The notes: a model not told the origin generated them from the letters alone. A DNA stretch of 64,000 bases from Segatella copri (GCF_009495355.1 NZ_VZAD01000057.1:1-64000); one strand, 5' to 3'. Shown: positions 8,653 to 17,304, numbered from the stretch's first letter. Made by a program: numbers and translations.

Positions 8653-11259
8653 ATGAAGCAAATAGAATGGTACACATTGATGATATTCGTGATGCTGGGT
8701 CTGGCGGAGGAAGCCAAGGCGCAGCGTGTAGCGGTATCAGCACCAACACATGTTGCTGCTGGCGAGAACTTCAGAGTTGCCTATACGGTCAACGCCCGTG
8801 AAGTGGAGGAGTTCCGTATGGGCAATGTGCCCGATGGACTGGAGGTGATAGCCGGACCCTACACCTCTTCGCAGTCGAGCTATCAGGTGGTCAACGGCCA
8901 CACCAGCTCTTCTTCCTCTTTCACCATCACCTACACGCTCTATGCAGGCAAGGCTGGAACTTATACCATCGGTACCTCGCATGCACTGGTTTATGGCAAG
9001 AAGCTCGCAGCCCATCCTGTCAAGATCACCGTCTCGGGCCATGCTCACAACTCTGGCGGAGCACCCAGGATGCACAACGATGATGCCGATGAGCCTCGCA
9101 TGCGTCAGGCGGGTTCTGCCATCTCGGGCAAAGACCTCTTCATCAAGGTCACTGCCAACAAGAAGCGTGTGCACGAACAGGAGCCTGTGCTCCTTACCTA
9201 TAAGGTCTATACACAGGTCGACCTTACCCAACTCGACGGTAAGATGCCCGATCTGAAGGGCTTCCACTCTCAGGAGGTGCCACAGCCACAGCAGAAAGTG
9301 CTTCACACCGAGGTCATCAACGGCCGTCCTTACCGTTGTGTCACCTGGAGTCAGTACGTCATGTATCCTCAGATGACGGGCAAGCTCGAGATTCCGTCCA
9401 TCACCTTCAAGGGTATCGTGGTTCAGCAGAACCGCAATGTCGACCCCATCGAGGCTTTCTTCAATGGCGGCTCGGGTTATGTGGAGGTGCATAAGTCTAT
9501 CAAGGCGCCTGGCATTACCATTCAGGTGGACCCGCTGCCTGCACGTCCTGCCAACTTCTCGGGTGGAGTAGGCCGCTTCAATATCTCTGCCACGCTCGAC
9601 AAGAACGACGTGAAGGCTGGCGATCCCATCAACATCCGTGTGGTAGTGGGAGGCATCGGAAACCTGAAACTCCTCAAACAGCCTGTGCTCAACCTGCCGA
9701 AAGACTTCGACCAGTATGACGCCAAGATCACCGACAAGACCAAGCTCACCCAGAACGGTGTGGAGGGCAACATGGTTTACGACTTCCTCGCTGTTCCGCG
9801 CAATCAGGGCAAGTACACCATTCCATCGGTAGAGTTCACCTACTACGACACCAAGACCAATGCCTACCGCACCATCAAGACCCAGCCATTCACCCTCACC
9901 GTGGAGCAGGGCGACGGCTCAGACGGTTCGTCGTCGGCCAACTACAGCAATGCCGACAAGGACATTCATGCCCTGAAGTTGGGCAAGAGCAAGCTTTGCG
10001 ACATCGACGATATGTTCTATGGCAGCTTTGGTTATTGGACGAGTCTGATGGTGCCTCTCATCGCCTTCATCGGTCTGCTCATCGCCTTCCGCCGCCGTGC
10101 CATCGAGAATGCCGACATCGTGAAGATGCGTTCCAACAAGGCCAACAAGATAGCCACCAAGCGACTCAAGAAGGCACGCACCCTGATGATGGCCTGCAAG
10201 CAGGGCGAGTTCTACGACGAGGTGCTCAGAGCCTTGTGGGGCTACGTCAGCTACAAGCTCAATATGCCTGTCGAACAGCTCTCGCGCGAGAATATTCAGG
10301 ATAAGCTGTTGGTTCACTCCGTTGATGCCGACACCATAGAGAAGTTTACCCAGGCTCTCGACGAGTGTGAGTTTGAGCGCTATGCTCCTGGCGACCCTGC
10401 CGGCAATATGAACAAGACTTTCGATTCAGCCATGACTGCTATTATGGAAATAGAGAATGCCATCAAGGCTGCCCGCAAGCAGGGCAAGAAGACTTCTGCC
10501 CGTCAGGGCGACTATACCTTCGGTGTGGTGCTGCTGCTCATCTTCATGGGCTTCAGCCTCTCTGCCTCTGCTGTCACCAAGCAGAACGCCGACACCGAGT
10601 ACACCAAGGGCAACTATCAGCAGGCCATCAAGGACTATGAGGACCTGCTCAAGAACGGAGTTTCGCCCGAGGTCTACTACAACCTCGGCAATGCCTATTA
10701 TCGCACCGACAACATCACCAAGGCTGTCCTGGCTTACGAACGTGCCCATCTGCTGTCGCCCGGCGACGAGGACATCAACTTCAACCTGCAGTTTGCTCGC
10801 AGCAAGACCATCGACAAGATCACTCCTGTCAGCGAGATGTTCTTCGTCACCTGGTACAAGGCGCTGGTCAACTTCACCAGTGTCGACAACTGGGCCAAGA
10901 CGGGCATCCTGTCCATCATCCTTGCCTTGGTATTGGTGCTGGTCTATCTCTTCGCGCCCCAGTTGCTGTTGCGCAAGGTCTGCTTCTTCGGCGGCATCCT
11001 CTTCTTTGTCGTCTTCCTCTTGAGCTCGCTCTTTGCCTATCAGCAGAAACAGATACTCGTCAACCGCACGGGTGCCATCATCGTGGCTCCTACGGTCAAT
11101 GTCAAGAAGACTCCTTCCCGACAGAGCGCCGACCAGTTTGTCATTCATGAGGGAACGCGTGTCGACATCACCGACCGCTCTATGGATGGCTGGCGTGGCA
11201 TCCACCTGGCAGATGGAAGAGATGGATGGATAGAAACCAAACAACTGGAGGAAATATGA
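8653..11259 (+). CDS. batD: BatD-BatE fusion protein
   Basis: The 868-residue product joins two Bat proteins. Residues 1-24 are a signal peptide, about 25-430 are the beta-rich BatD exported part, 461-482 a membrane helix, and 490-615 a cytosolic helical part. At about 618-637 there is a new hydrophobic, signal-like stretch (FGVVLLLIFMGFSLSASA). After it comes a BatE-like half: TPRs (VYYNLGNAYYRTDNITKAV), two membrane helices (about 750-795) and an SH3-like domain from about 805 to the end. Reading is continuous with no frameshift seen. The internal signal-like segment is what would remain of the old BatE N-terminus. The stop overlaps the next start (ATGA). Confidence 0.85.
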   Translation: MKQIEWYTLMIFVMLGLAEEAKAQRVAVSAPTHVAAGENFRVAYTVNAREVEEFRMGNVPDGLEVIAGPYTSSQSSYQVVNGHTSSSSSFTITYTLYAGKAGTYTIGTSHALVYGKKLAAHPVKITVSGHAHNSGGAPRMHNDDADEPRMRQAGSAISGKDLFIKVTANKKRVHEQEPVLLTYKVYTQVDLTQLDGKMPDLKGFHSQEVPQPQQKVLHTEVINGRPYRCVTWSQYVMYPQMTGKLEIPSITFKGIVVQQNRNVDPIEAFFNGGSGYVEVHKSIKAPGITIQVDPLPARPANFSGGVGRFNISATLDKNDVKAGDPINIRVVVGGIGNLKLLKQPVLNLPKDFDQYDAKITDKTKLTQNGVEGNMVYDFLAVPRNQGKYTIPSVEFTYYDTKTNAYRTIKTQPFTLTVEQGDGSDGSSSANYSNADKDIHALKLGKSKLCDIDDMFYGSFGYWTSLMVPLIAFIGLLIAFRRRAIENADIVKMRSNKANKIATKRLKKARTLMMACKQGEFYDEVLRALWGYVSYKLNMPVEQLSRENIQDKLLVHSVDADTIEKFTQALDECEFERYAPGDPAGNMNKTFDSAMTAIMEIENAIKAARKQGKKTSARQGDYTFGVVLLLIFMGFSLSASAVTKQNADTEYTKGNYQQAIKDYEDLLKNGVSPEVYYNLGNAYYRTDNITKAVLAYERAHLLSPGDEDINFNLQFARSKTIDKITPVSEMFFVTWYKALVNFTSVDNWAKTGILSIILALVLVLVYLFAPQLLLRKVCFFGGILFFVVFLLSSLFAYQQKQILVNRTGAIIVAPTVNVKKTPSRQSADQFVIHEGTRVDITDRSMDGWRGIHLADGRDGWIETKQLEEI

Positions 11260-11960
11260 TGTTTGTCTCATGTCTTCTCACCGATCTTGAGGTGCTCCAC
11301 TTCTTCAATGGAAGCGACAATCTGTTCATCGACCAGTTGGCGCTCGTCCTTACGTCGGGGCTCACCTGGATACCGCTTTATCTCACCCTCTTCTACATCA
11401 TTGTGCGCAACAATGAGACGATGGCGCAGATTGGTCTGGCGGTAATGGGAGCACTCGTCTGTGTGGCTCTTTCCGAGGGTATCACCGATGGCGTGGTAAA
11501 ACCCTTGGTGGAACGATGGCGCCCCAACAACGACCCCATCCTGAAATATTCCATTCAGGTGGTGGGCAACCTTCGTGGCAGTGGCTACAGCTTCTTCTCG
11601 GCTCATGCAGCCAACACCATGTCGATAGCGATGTTCTTCTCGCTCCTCATGCGTGGCAAGCGCCTCGCCATCGCCCTCTTCTCGTGGTCACTGCTCAACT
11701 GCTGGACACGCCTGTATCTCGGCATGCACTATCCCTCCGACATTCTCTGCGGACTCCTCGTGGGTGCTGTCATCGGTGTCGTGTGCTACATAGGTTATCT
11801 GAAACTGTATTACAAGGTGTCACCCCACATCACATATATCTCCGACCAGTACACCCCCACGGGTTACGACCACGACGATATCGACAAGATACTCTGCATT
11901 CTGGCTTTCACCCTGGTCTATGCCTTCTTGCGGGCGATAGTCATGGCTGGAGGAGTGTAA
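11256..11960 (+). CDS. PAP2-superfamily membrane phosphatase
   Basis: The start codon overlaps the batD-batE stop (ATGA) and is preceded by GGAGG, so translation is probably coupled; an earlier in-frame ATG at 11226 lies inside batD-batE and is less likely. The 234-residue protein has several membrane helices and the three PAP2 motifs: K82 with R89-P90 (KPLVERWRP), SFFSAH at 112-117 in place of PSGH, and R152 to H158 and D162 (RLYLGMHYPSD). The His and Asp are the catalytic residues of the family. Likely substrates are lipid phosphates or pyrophosphates such as undecaprenyl pyrophosphate or lipid A; the sequence does not decide. An extra membrane helix ends the protein. Confidence 0.88.
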   Translation: MMFVSCLLTDLEVLHFFNGSDNLFIDQLALVLTSGLTWIPLYLTLFYIIVRNNETMAQIGLAVMGALVCVALSEGITDGVVKPLVERWRPNNDPILKYSIQVVGNLRGSGYSFFSAHAANTMSIAMFFSLLMRGKRLAIALFSWSLLNCWTRLYLGMHYPSDILCGLLVGAVIGVVCYIGYLKLYYKVSPHITYISDQYTPTGYDHDDIDKILCILAFTLVYAFLRAIVMAGGV

Positions 11961-11978
11961 CATTAAAATTCAATCATA

Positions 11979-13253
11979 ATGGATACAAAACATATAAAAA
12001 TTACCGATTACAATTACCCCCTTCCTGATGAGCGCATTGCCAAGTTCCCCTTGGCGCAGCGCGACCACTCCAAACTCCTTCTCTACCGTCATGGTGAGGT
12101 AGGCGAGGATGTGTTCTATCATTTGCCTGAATACCTGCCCAAGGGCGGACTGATGGTTTACAACAATACCAAGGTGATTCAGGCGCGTCTGCATTTCCGC
12201 AAGGAGACGGGTGCCCTGATAGAGGTCTTCCTCATGGAGCCTGCCGATCCTACCGACTATGAGCTCATGTTCCAGACGACTGGACATTGCTCATGGCTCT
12301 GCATGATAGGCAACCTGAAGAAGTGGAAGGAGGGCAGTCTGAAGCGCGACTTCGAGATCAAGGGCCATCAGCTTACACTCTCTGCCACCATGCGCCGTGG
12401 CGACGCCTTAGGCTCGGAGGCTGCCTCTATGGTGGCGAAGGGTGGTGGTACCAACTATTGGGTCGACTTCGACTGGGACAACACGCAGGTCTCCTTTGCC
12501 GAGATTCTCGAGACTGTGGGCGAGTTGCCTATTCCGCCTTATCTCAACCGTGCCACCGAGGAGAGCGACAAGACTACCTATCAGACGGTTTACTCGAAGA
12601 TAAAGGGCAGTGTGGCTGCTCCTACTGCCGGACTTCATTTCACCGATGCCGTATTGCAGGACATCGACCGCCATGGCATTGAGCGTGAGGAGGTTACCCT
12701 TCATGTGGGCGCTGGTACTTTCAAGCCGGTGAAGAGTCTTGAGATAGAGGGCCACCGCATGCACACCGAGTATATCGTGGTGCACCGTCATACGTTGGAG
12801 AAGCTCCTGCAGCACCATTGCGAGGTGATTGCTGTGGGTACTACGAGTGTGCGAACCATCGAGAGCCTGTACTATATGGGCGTTTATCTGCTCTCTCACC
12901 CCGAGGCGACAGAAGACGATCTGCACGTCAACCAGTGGGATCCTTACGAGTTGTCGGCAGATGGCGGTTTGGTGAATGCCATTCAGCCTTCTCAGGCGAT
13001 ACAGGCCATCATCGACTATCTCGACCGCAATGGTCTGGAGGCTTTGCACACCAGCACGCAGATCATCATTGCCCCCGGCTATCAGTATAAGATAGTGAAG
13101 ATGCTTATCACCAATTTCCATCAGCCTCAGAGCACTCTTCTCCTCCTCGTCAGTGCCTTCCTCCATGGCGACTGGAAGAAAGTGTACGACTACGCCCTGG
13201 CTCACGACTTCCGTTTCCTGAGTTATGGTGACTCTTCGTTGTTGATTCCGTAA
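11979..13253 (+). CDS. queA: S-adenosylmethionine:tRNA ribosyltransferase-isomerase
   Basis: QueA transfers and rearranges the ribose of SAM onto 7-aminomethyl-7-deazaguanine in tRNA to give epoxyqueuosine. Family motifs are present: GELPIPPYL, GSVAAPTAGLHF, LHVGAGTFKPV, GTTSVRTIES, ITNFHQPQSTLLLLVSAF and RFLSYGDSSLL. At 424 residues it is longer than the E. coli enzyme (356); the extra length is mainly around residues 110-165 and 300-335. It is the last gene of the long operon, 18 bp after the phosphatase gene. The epoxide product is reduced by QueH, encoded at 59759 in this window. Confidence 0.96.
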   Translation: MDTKHIKITDYNYPLPDERIAKFPLAQRDHSKLLLYRHGEVGEDVFYHLPEYLPKGGLMVYNNTKVIQARLHFRKETGALIEVFLMEPADPTDYELMFQTTGHCSWLCMIGNLKKWKEGSLKRDFEIKGHQLTLSATMRRGDALGSEAASMVAKGGGTNYWVDFDWDNTQVSFAEILETVGELPIPPYLNRATEESDKTTYQTVYSKIKGSVAAPTAGLHFTDAVLQDIDRHGIEREEVTLHVGAGTFKPVKSLEIEGHRMHTEYIVVHRHTLEKLLQHHCEVIAVGTTSVRTIESLYYMGVYLLSHPEATEDDLHVNQWDPYELSADGGLVNAIQPSQAIQAIIDYLDRNGLEALHTSTQIIIAPGYQYKIVKMLITNFHQPQSTLLLLVSAFLHGDWKKVYDYALAHDFRFLSYGDSSLLIP

Positions 13254-13324
13254 TTCATTGCGTGGTTAATGGTTAATGACTGAAGTTGAGTAAAGGAGAT
13301 TTCTCTGAGCGAGACAGGGGATTG

Positions 13325-13368
13325 TGGGAGCGAATGTGACGATTGCCACATTCGCTCCCATGTTTTTT
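13325..13368 (+). terminator. hairpin with T-run after queA
   Basis: A perfect 14-bp stem, TGGGAGCGAATGTG (13325-13338) with CACATTCGCTCCCA (13347-13360), an 8-base loop and TTTTTT at 13363-13368. It has the shape of an intrinsic terminator for the moxR-queA operon and shares its right arm with the tandem repeat that follows. Confidence 0.55.
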
Positions 13369-13425
13369 GCATTCGCTCCCATGAATCTCTGTTTCGCTCC
13401 CATGAACGTCAGATTCGCTCTGGCA
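13351..13425. repeat. 21-bp tandem repeat, four copies
   Basis: The word TTCGCTCCCATG starts at 13351, 13372, 13393 and 13414 (the last copy decays to TTCGCTCTGGC). The spacing is exactly 21 bp; the other 9 bases of each unit are not conserved. An inverted copy lies at 13325-13338. Because 21 is divisible by three, the minus strand shows a heptad-like HGSE peptide repeat, but nothing else supports a gene there. Confidence 0.8.
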
Positions 13426-13507
13426 GAATCGTCTGTATTCCTTTAGCAGAGTGGGCTCTCTGCTTCTTTCTATTTCTACATCTTTGGGCATATGTTTGTT
13501 GTTTATT

Positions 13508-13680
13508 CAAGTTTCGCAAGCTCAGTAGTTAAAGGAGTTAAAGGAGTTATCGCTCCCTACGGTCGCTGAGGAGTTAAGACAACAGTCTTTTTGGCGTAGT
13601 TTTTTAAGCAGCAAGACATACGTCTTAACTCCTTAACTTCCTTAACTCCTTTAACTTCCTGATATGCGAAAGTTCAGTTG
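13508..13680. repeat. dispersed inverted-repeat element, copy A
   Basis: The ends are imperfect inverted repeats: TTTCGCA, then TCAG, then GTTAAAGGAGTTA at the left (13511-13549), mirrored at the right (13642-13677). An inner pair, GGAGTTAAGAC (13570-13580) and GTCTTAACTCC (13622-13632), folds as well. The core CTCCCTACGGTCGCTGAGGAG is recognisable in copies B and C. No protein is encoded. It looks like a non-autonomous mobile or REP-like repeat. Confidence 0.7.
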
Positions 13681-14369
13681 TTTAGATTTCGATTGCAAAG
13701 TTCGGTATTTTTTTTGGAATACTCGGTGCACCTCTATGACGTGCACTATTGTTAAATCCGTTAAGAAAATAAAAGGTTTTTATACACATTGGGAGGTATT
13801 TTGCCATTCTGCCGTTTTGCCACCCAATTGGAACAATCCTTATAAATGTGGACAAAAATGCGGGCAAAACCCATCCGTTCCCCCTTATTATCAATACTTT
13901 ATCTCACTTTTCTCGCGTTGTTTATATATAAATGTTGAAATGAATCGGCACGGCAGCAGTTTTGGTAGCAATAACTGTTCAAAAAGGGTAGTAAATTCTG
14001 TTTTTTCGCATTTTTGTAAAAGATGGGTTTTAGCCTAAAAAGATAGGGTGCCCATTTTTGCCCACCCCCGATTTGGGCCGCAAAAAAAGCCTGTTTTTTG
14101 CCTCCGTTCCAAGGTTTTGGGCATGTTGCCCACATGTTTTTTCGTTTTCTTTTACATCGATTTTGTGTTTTTCTTCATGATTTTTGCATATTTTCCCATT
14201 TATTTGTCAAATTTTCTGCTTGAGCAAACGCAAATTGGCAGATTTCGGGAGTAATTTGCTGTGTTTCTGATGATCATCTCATGTAAATTTCGCAGAAAAA
14301 AGAGAGAAAATGATGGCAATTTGAGAAAATAATCGTAAATTTGCAATTGTAAACCAAAGATTCTGGAAG
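13681..14369. other. gene-free stretch before the first AAA/nuclease gene
   Basis: About 690 bp with no convincing gene. Short open frames exist on both strands but have no start context, no recognisable domain and atypical composition. Short GC words stand out in AT-rich DNA, such as TTTTGCCCACCCCC and GGGCATGTTGCCCACATG (small inverted pairs). A TAnnTTTG box (TAAATTTG, 14336-14343) lies 27 nt before the next gene. The stretch may hold decayed sequence. Confidence 0.5.
14336..14343 (+). promoter_or_regulatory. possible -7 box for the AAA/nuclease gene
   Basis: TAAATTTG fits TAnnTTTG and lies 27 nt before the ATG at 14370. The nearest TTTG upstream is only 12 bases away, too close for the consensus, so this is tentative. 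Confidence 0.4.
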
Positions 14370-15947
14370 ATGGTAGAGATAAACGATAGAAGATTGCCTG
14401 TAGGCATCCAGTCTTTTGAGAAAATCAGAGAGGGTGGCTACCTGTACGTTGACAAGACAGATATTATCTGGCAGCTTGCCAACAGAGAGAAAACGTATAA
14501 TTACCTGAGCCGCCCACGCCGCTTTGGTAAATCTGTCCTCGTTGATACACTCGAAGCTTATTTCTTAGGCAAGAAGGAACTCTTCGAGGGACTGAAGATC
14601 ATGCAGATGGAGACGGAATGGGTGAAGCGTCCTGTCATCCGGCTGGATATGAGTCGTGCAGGTGCTGCACCGGAAAGTGTGCGGAGCTATCTGGACAATG
14701 CCTTCCATCAACTTGAGTCGGAGTATGATATTGCTGTACGACAGGACAGTTCTCTTGCCGACCGTTTTGATGCTATCATTCAGACTGCATACAATAAAAC
14801 CGGGCTTCAGGTGGCCATTCTCATCGACGAATACGACTCGCCCTTGCAACATTCCTGGAAAACTCCGCAGCATGAAGCATGTACTGCTGTTTATCGTGAG
14901 GTGTTTGCCATCCTCAAGGCAGATGACAAATACGAGAAGTTTGTCTTCATCACAGGTATCACCAAGTTTACGCAAATCTCTCTCTTCTCTGTGCTCAACA
15001 ATCTGAGCAACATCAGTTTTGAGCCAAACTATGCCGCCATTTGCGGTATTACCAAGGAAGAAGTCTTGCGTGATTTCAAGCCGGAAATCAATAAATTGGC
15101 TGAATACGAAGGTTGGACTTTCGACGAAGCTGTGGCACAACTGACAGCCTACTATGATGGCTATCATTTCAGTCGCCGCAACATGGTGGATGTATTCAAT
15201 CCCTTCAGTCTTATCAATGCCCTGTCAGATTCTGACCTGAAGAACTACTGGGCTTCATCAGGTGCAACCTCCATGTTGCCTAAGTTTGTGGATAATATGG
15301 AACTCAAACTACGTAATTTTGACCCTTGTACCATTCTTCGCCAAACCATCGAGACCTCTGATGTGACAGGTGGTGGAGCAGAACTGTTTCTCTATCAGTC
15401 CGGTTACCTTACGATAAAGGGTTACCAGATGGGAGTTTATATTCTGGGATTCCCTAACAGTGAGGTAAGACAAGCGCTTTATGAGACTGTGTTGCCTGCC
15501 CTGACTCTGCGAGGCAACTCTGATATCCAATCAATTCAATCAGATTTGTTGCTTGCCATTCAGCTTGGCAATCTTCCCGAAGCCATGAAATGCCTGAAAG
15601 CCCTCATTGCGGATGTGCCCTACAGCAACAAGAAGCTCGCCAGTATGGACATGGAGGAGCGTTATCGCTTGATTATGAGCACCATATTCAATGCCATCGG
15701 TTGCAGGGTGGAAGTGGAAAAGATGATTGCTACGGGCAGGATAGACATGGTGGTGGAAACCACCCAATACATCTACGTTCTGGAGTTGAAGTTGAGCGAC
15801 AATGGTGGTGTGGATGCTGCAGCAGAGCAAATCAGAGCCAAGCAGTACGCCGAGCCTTTCAAGGCCGACAAGCGCAAGGTCATCGCCCTCGCCATAGAGT
15901 TGGATGATAGGGGAAAGGGATTGGTAGATTGGAAGGAAGTGTTTTAA
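14370..15947 (+). CDS. AAA-ATPase-like/PD-(D/E)XK nuclease family protein, copy 1
   Basis: The 525-residue protein is of the family with an N-terminal AAA-ATPase-like domain (PF09820) and a C-terminal PD-(D/E)XK nuclease-like domain (PF08011, formerly DUF1703). Visible motifs are RPRRFGKS (48-55, P-loop), ILIDEYD (150-156, Walker B) and, near the end, D459 in GRIDMVV followed by E472-L-K474 in VLELKL, the nuclease core. These proteins are abundant and multi-copy in Bacteroidales; their function is unknown, with mobile-element or defence roles suspected. A paralogue of the same length lies at 21239 with no evident indels. A 3' neighbour encodes another PD-(D/E)XK-fold protein. No membrane segment is seen. 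Confidence 0.88.
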   Translation: MVEINDRRLPVGIQSFEKIREGGYLYVDKTDIIWQLANREKTYNYLSRPRRFGKSVLVDTLEAYFLGKKELFEGLKIMQMETEWVKRPVIRLDMSRAGAAPESVRSYLDNAFHQLESEYDIAVRQDSSLADRFDAIIQTAYNKTGLQVAILIDEYDSPLQHSWKTPQHEACTAVYREVFAILKADDKYEKFVFITGITKFTQISLFSVLNNLSNISFEPNYAAICGITKEEVLRDFKPEINKLAEYEGWTFDEAVAQLTAYYDGYHFSRRNMVDVFNPFSLINALSDSDLKNYWASSGATSMLPKFVDNMELKLRNFDPCTILRQTIETSDVTGGGAELFLYQSGYLTIKGYQMGVYILGFPNSEVRQALYETVLPALTLRGNSDIQSIQSDLLLAIQLGNLPEAMKCLKALIADVPYSNKKLASMDMEERYRLIMSTIFNAIGCRVEVEKMIATGRIDMVVETTQYIYVLELKLSDNGGVDAAAEQIRAKQYAEPFKADKRKVIALAIELDDRGKGLVDWKEVF

Positions 15948-16052
15948 GGTAACTGAATTAAAAGGAAGGGACAGATAAGCTCTCACGCAGATTCCTCAGA
16001 TTTTTGAAGCAACTTTCTTAGATAAATCCTTGTTGGTTTCAAAATAAAAACG

Positions 16053-16126
16053 TAATTTTGCATAAGATATCCTGCATTGGGCAATCTGAAAGATAGCTTT
16101 CATTGCGCTCGATAGTGCTATCTTTG
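16053..16126 (+). promoter_or_regulatory. two possible promoter boxes in a direct repeat, upstream of the Rpn gene
   Basis: TAATTTTG (16053-16060) and TATCTTTG (16119-16126) are each followed by CATAAGAT, so an approximate 12-base direct repeat, TTTGCATAAGAT, carries both boxes. The second is 27 nt before the ATG and is the likelier promoter. A TTG at 16030-16032 is 20 bases before the first box; the -33 box for the second is poor (TTTC at 16098). Confidence 0.5.
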
Positions 16127-16152
16127 CATAAGATTTTAGAAAACAAACGATA

Positions 16153-17136
16153 ATGGAACAGGTAGAAGAAAGATATATTAGTTTGCTAACCGACTTTGGT
16201 TTCAAGCGAATTTTTGGATCGGCTCCCAATAAGGATTTGCTGATTTGTTTTCTCAACAGCTTGTTTAATGGTAAACAGGTTGTGAAGGATGTGTCGTATC
16301 TTAACCCGGAGCATGTGGGCGATGTCTACACCGACCGCAGAGCCATCTTTGATGTATATTGTGAGGGCGAAAACGGTGAGAAGTTCATCGTTGAGATGCA
16401 GAACGCTTATCAGACGTATTTCAAGGACCGCTCCCTGTTCTATTCCACATTTCCTATTCGAGAACAGGCACCCAAGGGGGATGACTGGGATTTCAAACTG
16501 AATCATGTCTATACCGTTGCGTTGCTCAATTTCAGCATGAACGACGATGCCTTCGACAAGGAAAAAATCCGTCATCATGTGCAGTTGTGCGACACAGCTA
16601 CTCACAAGGTCTTTTATGACAAGCTTGAGTTCATTTATGTCGAGATTGCGAAGTTCGATAAGAAGCTGGATGAGTTGCAGACGCTTTACGAGAAGTGGCT
16701 CTATGCACTGAAGAACCTCTATAAGCTTAGTCAACGACCTAAAGAACTGTGCGACAAGGTTTTCGACCGCCTCTTCGAGGAAGCAGAGATAGCCAAGTTT
16801 TCTCCGCTGGAAATGCGGGAGTATGAAGCCAGTAAAAAGGCTTATCGTGACATTAAGAATTCCGTGGATACAGCCAAGCGCGAAGGAATCGCTGAAGGCA
16901 TGGAGAAGGGCATGAAGCAAGGCATGGAGAAGGGTATGAAGCAAGGCATGGAGAAGGGTATGAAGCAAGGCATGGAGAAGGGTATGAAGCAAGGCATGAA
17001 GCAAGGCATGGAGAAAGGTCTTGAGCAGCGAAGCCTTGAGATTGCCAGAAAGATGCTGGCAAAGGGAATGGATGCAGCGTCGGTGATGGAAATTACTGGT
17101 CTGTCGGCGGAGCAGATGCAGCAGCTGAAAGCTTAA
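16153..17136 (+). CDS. Rpn-family recombination-promoting nuclease / PD-(D/E)XK transposase-like protein
   Basis: The 327-residue protein begins with ERYISLLTDFGFKRIFG and has RAIFDVYCEGENGEKFIVEMQ (D about 70, E and Q about 85), which match the PD-(D/E)XK core of the Rpn/PDDEXK_2 family. Family members such as E. coli RpnA are DNA endonucleases that raise RecA-independent recombination; the cellular role is uncertain. Residues 249-288 are made of GMEKGMKQ repeats encoded by a 24-bp tandem repeat, followed by a helical tail (SLEIARKMLAKGMDAASVMEITGLSAEQ) that is common to the family. The repeat probably forms an extended helix or linker. It lies 205 bp after the AAA/nuclease gene and has its own promoter boxes. 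Confidence 0.9.
   Translation: MEQVEERYISLLTDFGFKRIFGSAPNKDLLICFLNSLFNGKQVVKDVSYLNPEHVGDVYTDRRAIFDVYCEGENGEKFIVEMQNAYQTYFKDRSLFYSTFPIREQAPKGDDWDFKLNHVYTVALLNFSMNDDAFDKEKIRHHVQLCDTATHKVFYDKLEFIYVEIAKFDKKLDELQTLYEKWLYALKNLYKLSQRPKELCDKVFDRLFEEAEIAKFSPLEMREYEASKKAYRDIKNSVDTAKREGIAEGMEKGMKQGMEKGMKQGMEKGMKQGMEKGMKQGMKQGMEKGLEQRSLEIARKMLAKGMDAASVMEITGLSAEQMQQLKA
16897..17016 (+). repeat. in-frame 24-bp tandem repeat within the Rpn gene
   Basis: Four units of 24 bp (16897-16992), GGCATGGAGAAG plus GGYATGAAGCAA, then two half units of 12 bp (16993-17016). Units 2-4 are identical. The change in copy number by slippage keeps the frame, since 12 and 24 are multiples of three. Confidence 0.92.
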
Positions 17137-17152
17137 TGACTAACAGAGATTT

Positions 17153-17190
17153 CTCGGTAAGTCATTGAGACATCTCTGTGACTTGCCGAG
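17153..17190. terminator. hairpin after the Rpn gene
   Basis: CTCGGTAAGTCA (17153-17164) pairs with TGACTTGCCGAG (17179-17190), with one G-T pair and a 14-base loop. There is no T-run, so it may be a weak or Rho-dependent terminator or an RNA-stabilising stem. Confidence 0.4.
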
Positions 17191-17235
17191 ATGTACTAAC
17201 TTCCTTACATGCGAACCTTTTGATATGAATGCCAG

Positions 17236-17251
17236 TGTAAACGTTTGCGCA
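17236..17251. promoter_or_regulatory. LacI-type operator upstream of the secreted protein gene
   Basis: TGTAAACGTTTGCGCA, a near-palindrome centred on CG, has its centre 62.5 bp upstream of the TATATTTG box at 17305. It matches the sites in front of the four amylases. Confidence 0.65.
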
Positions 17252-17304
17252 GTTTTTTGCGCAAAAAATACCTTGTATTCGTATCTTGCTTTTTACATTT
17301 TTTA

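Noticed and set aside
13325..13425. A CRISPR array
   Set aside because: The 12-base word at 21-bp steps is too short for repeat-spacer units, and no cas gene is in the window.
13273..13491. A 72-codon minus-strand frame with a heptad HGSE peptide repeat
   Set aside because: The peptide repeat follows from the 21-bp DNA repeat. There is no start context or domain, and the DNA is better explained as hairpin plus tandem repeat.
13664..14254. Open frames of 68-124 codons on both strands before the first AAA/nuclease gene
   Set aside because: Cys-, Phe- and Asn-rich products without domains; frames overlap each other and no promoter or ribosome site fits.
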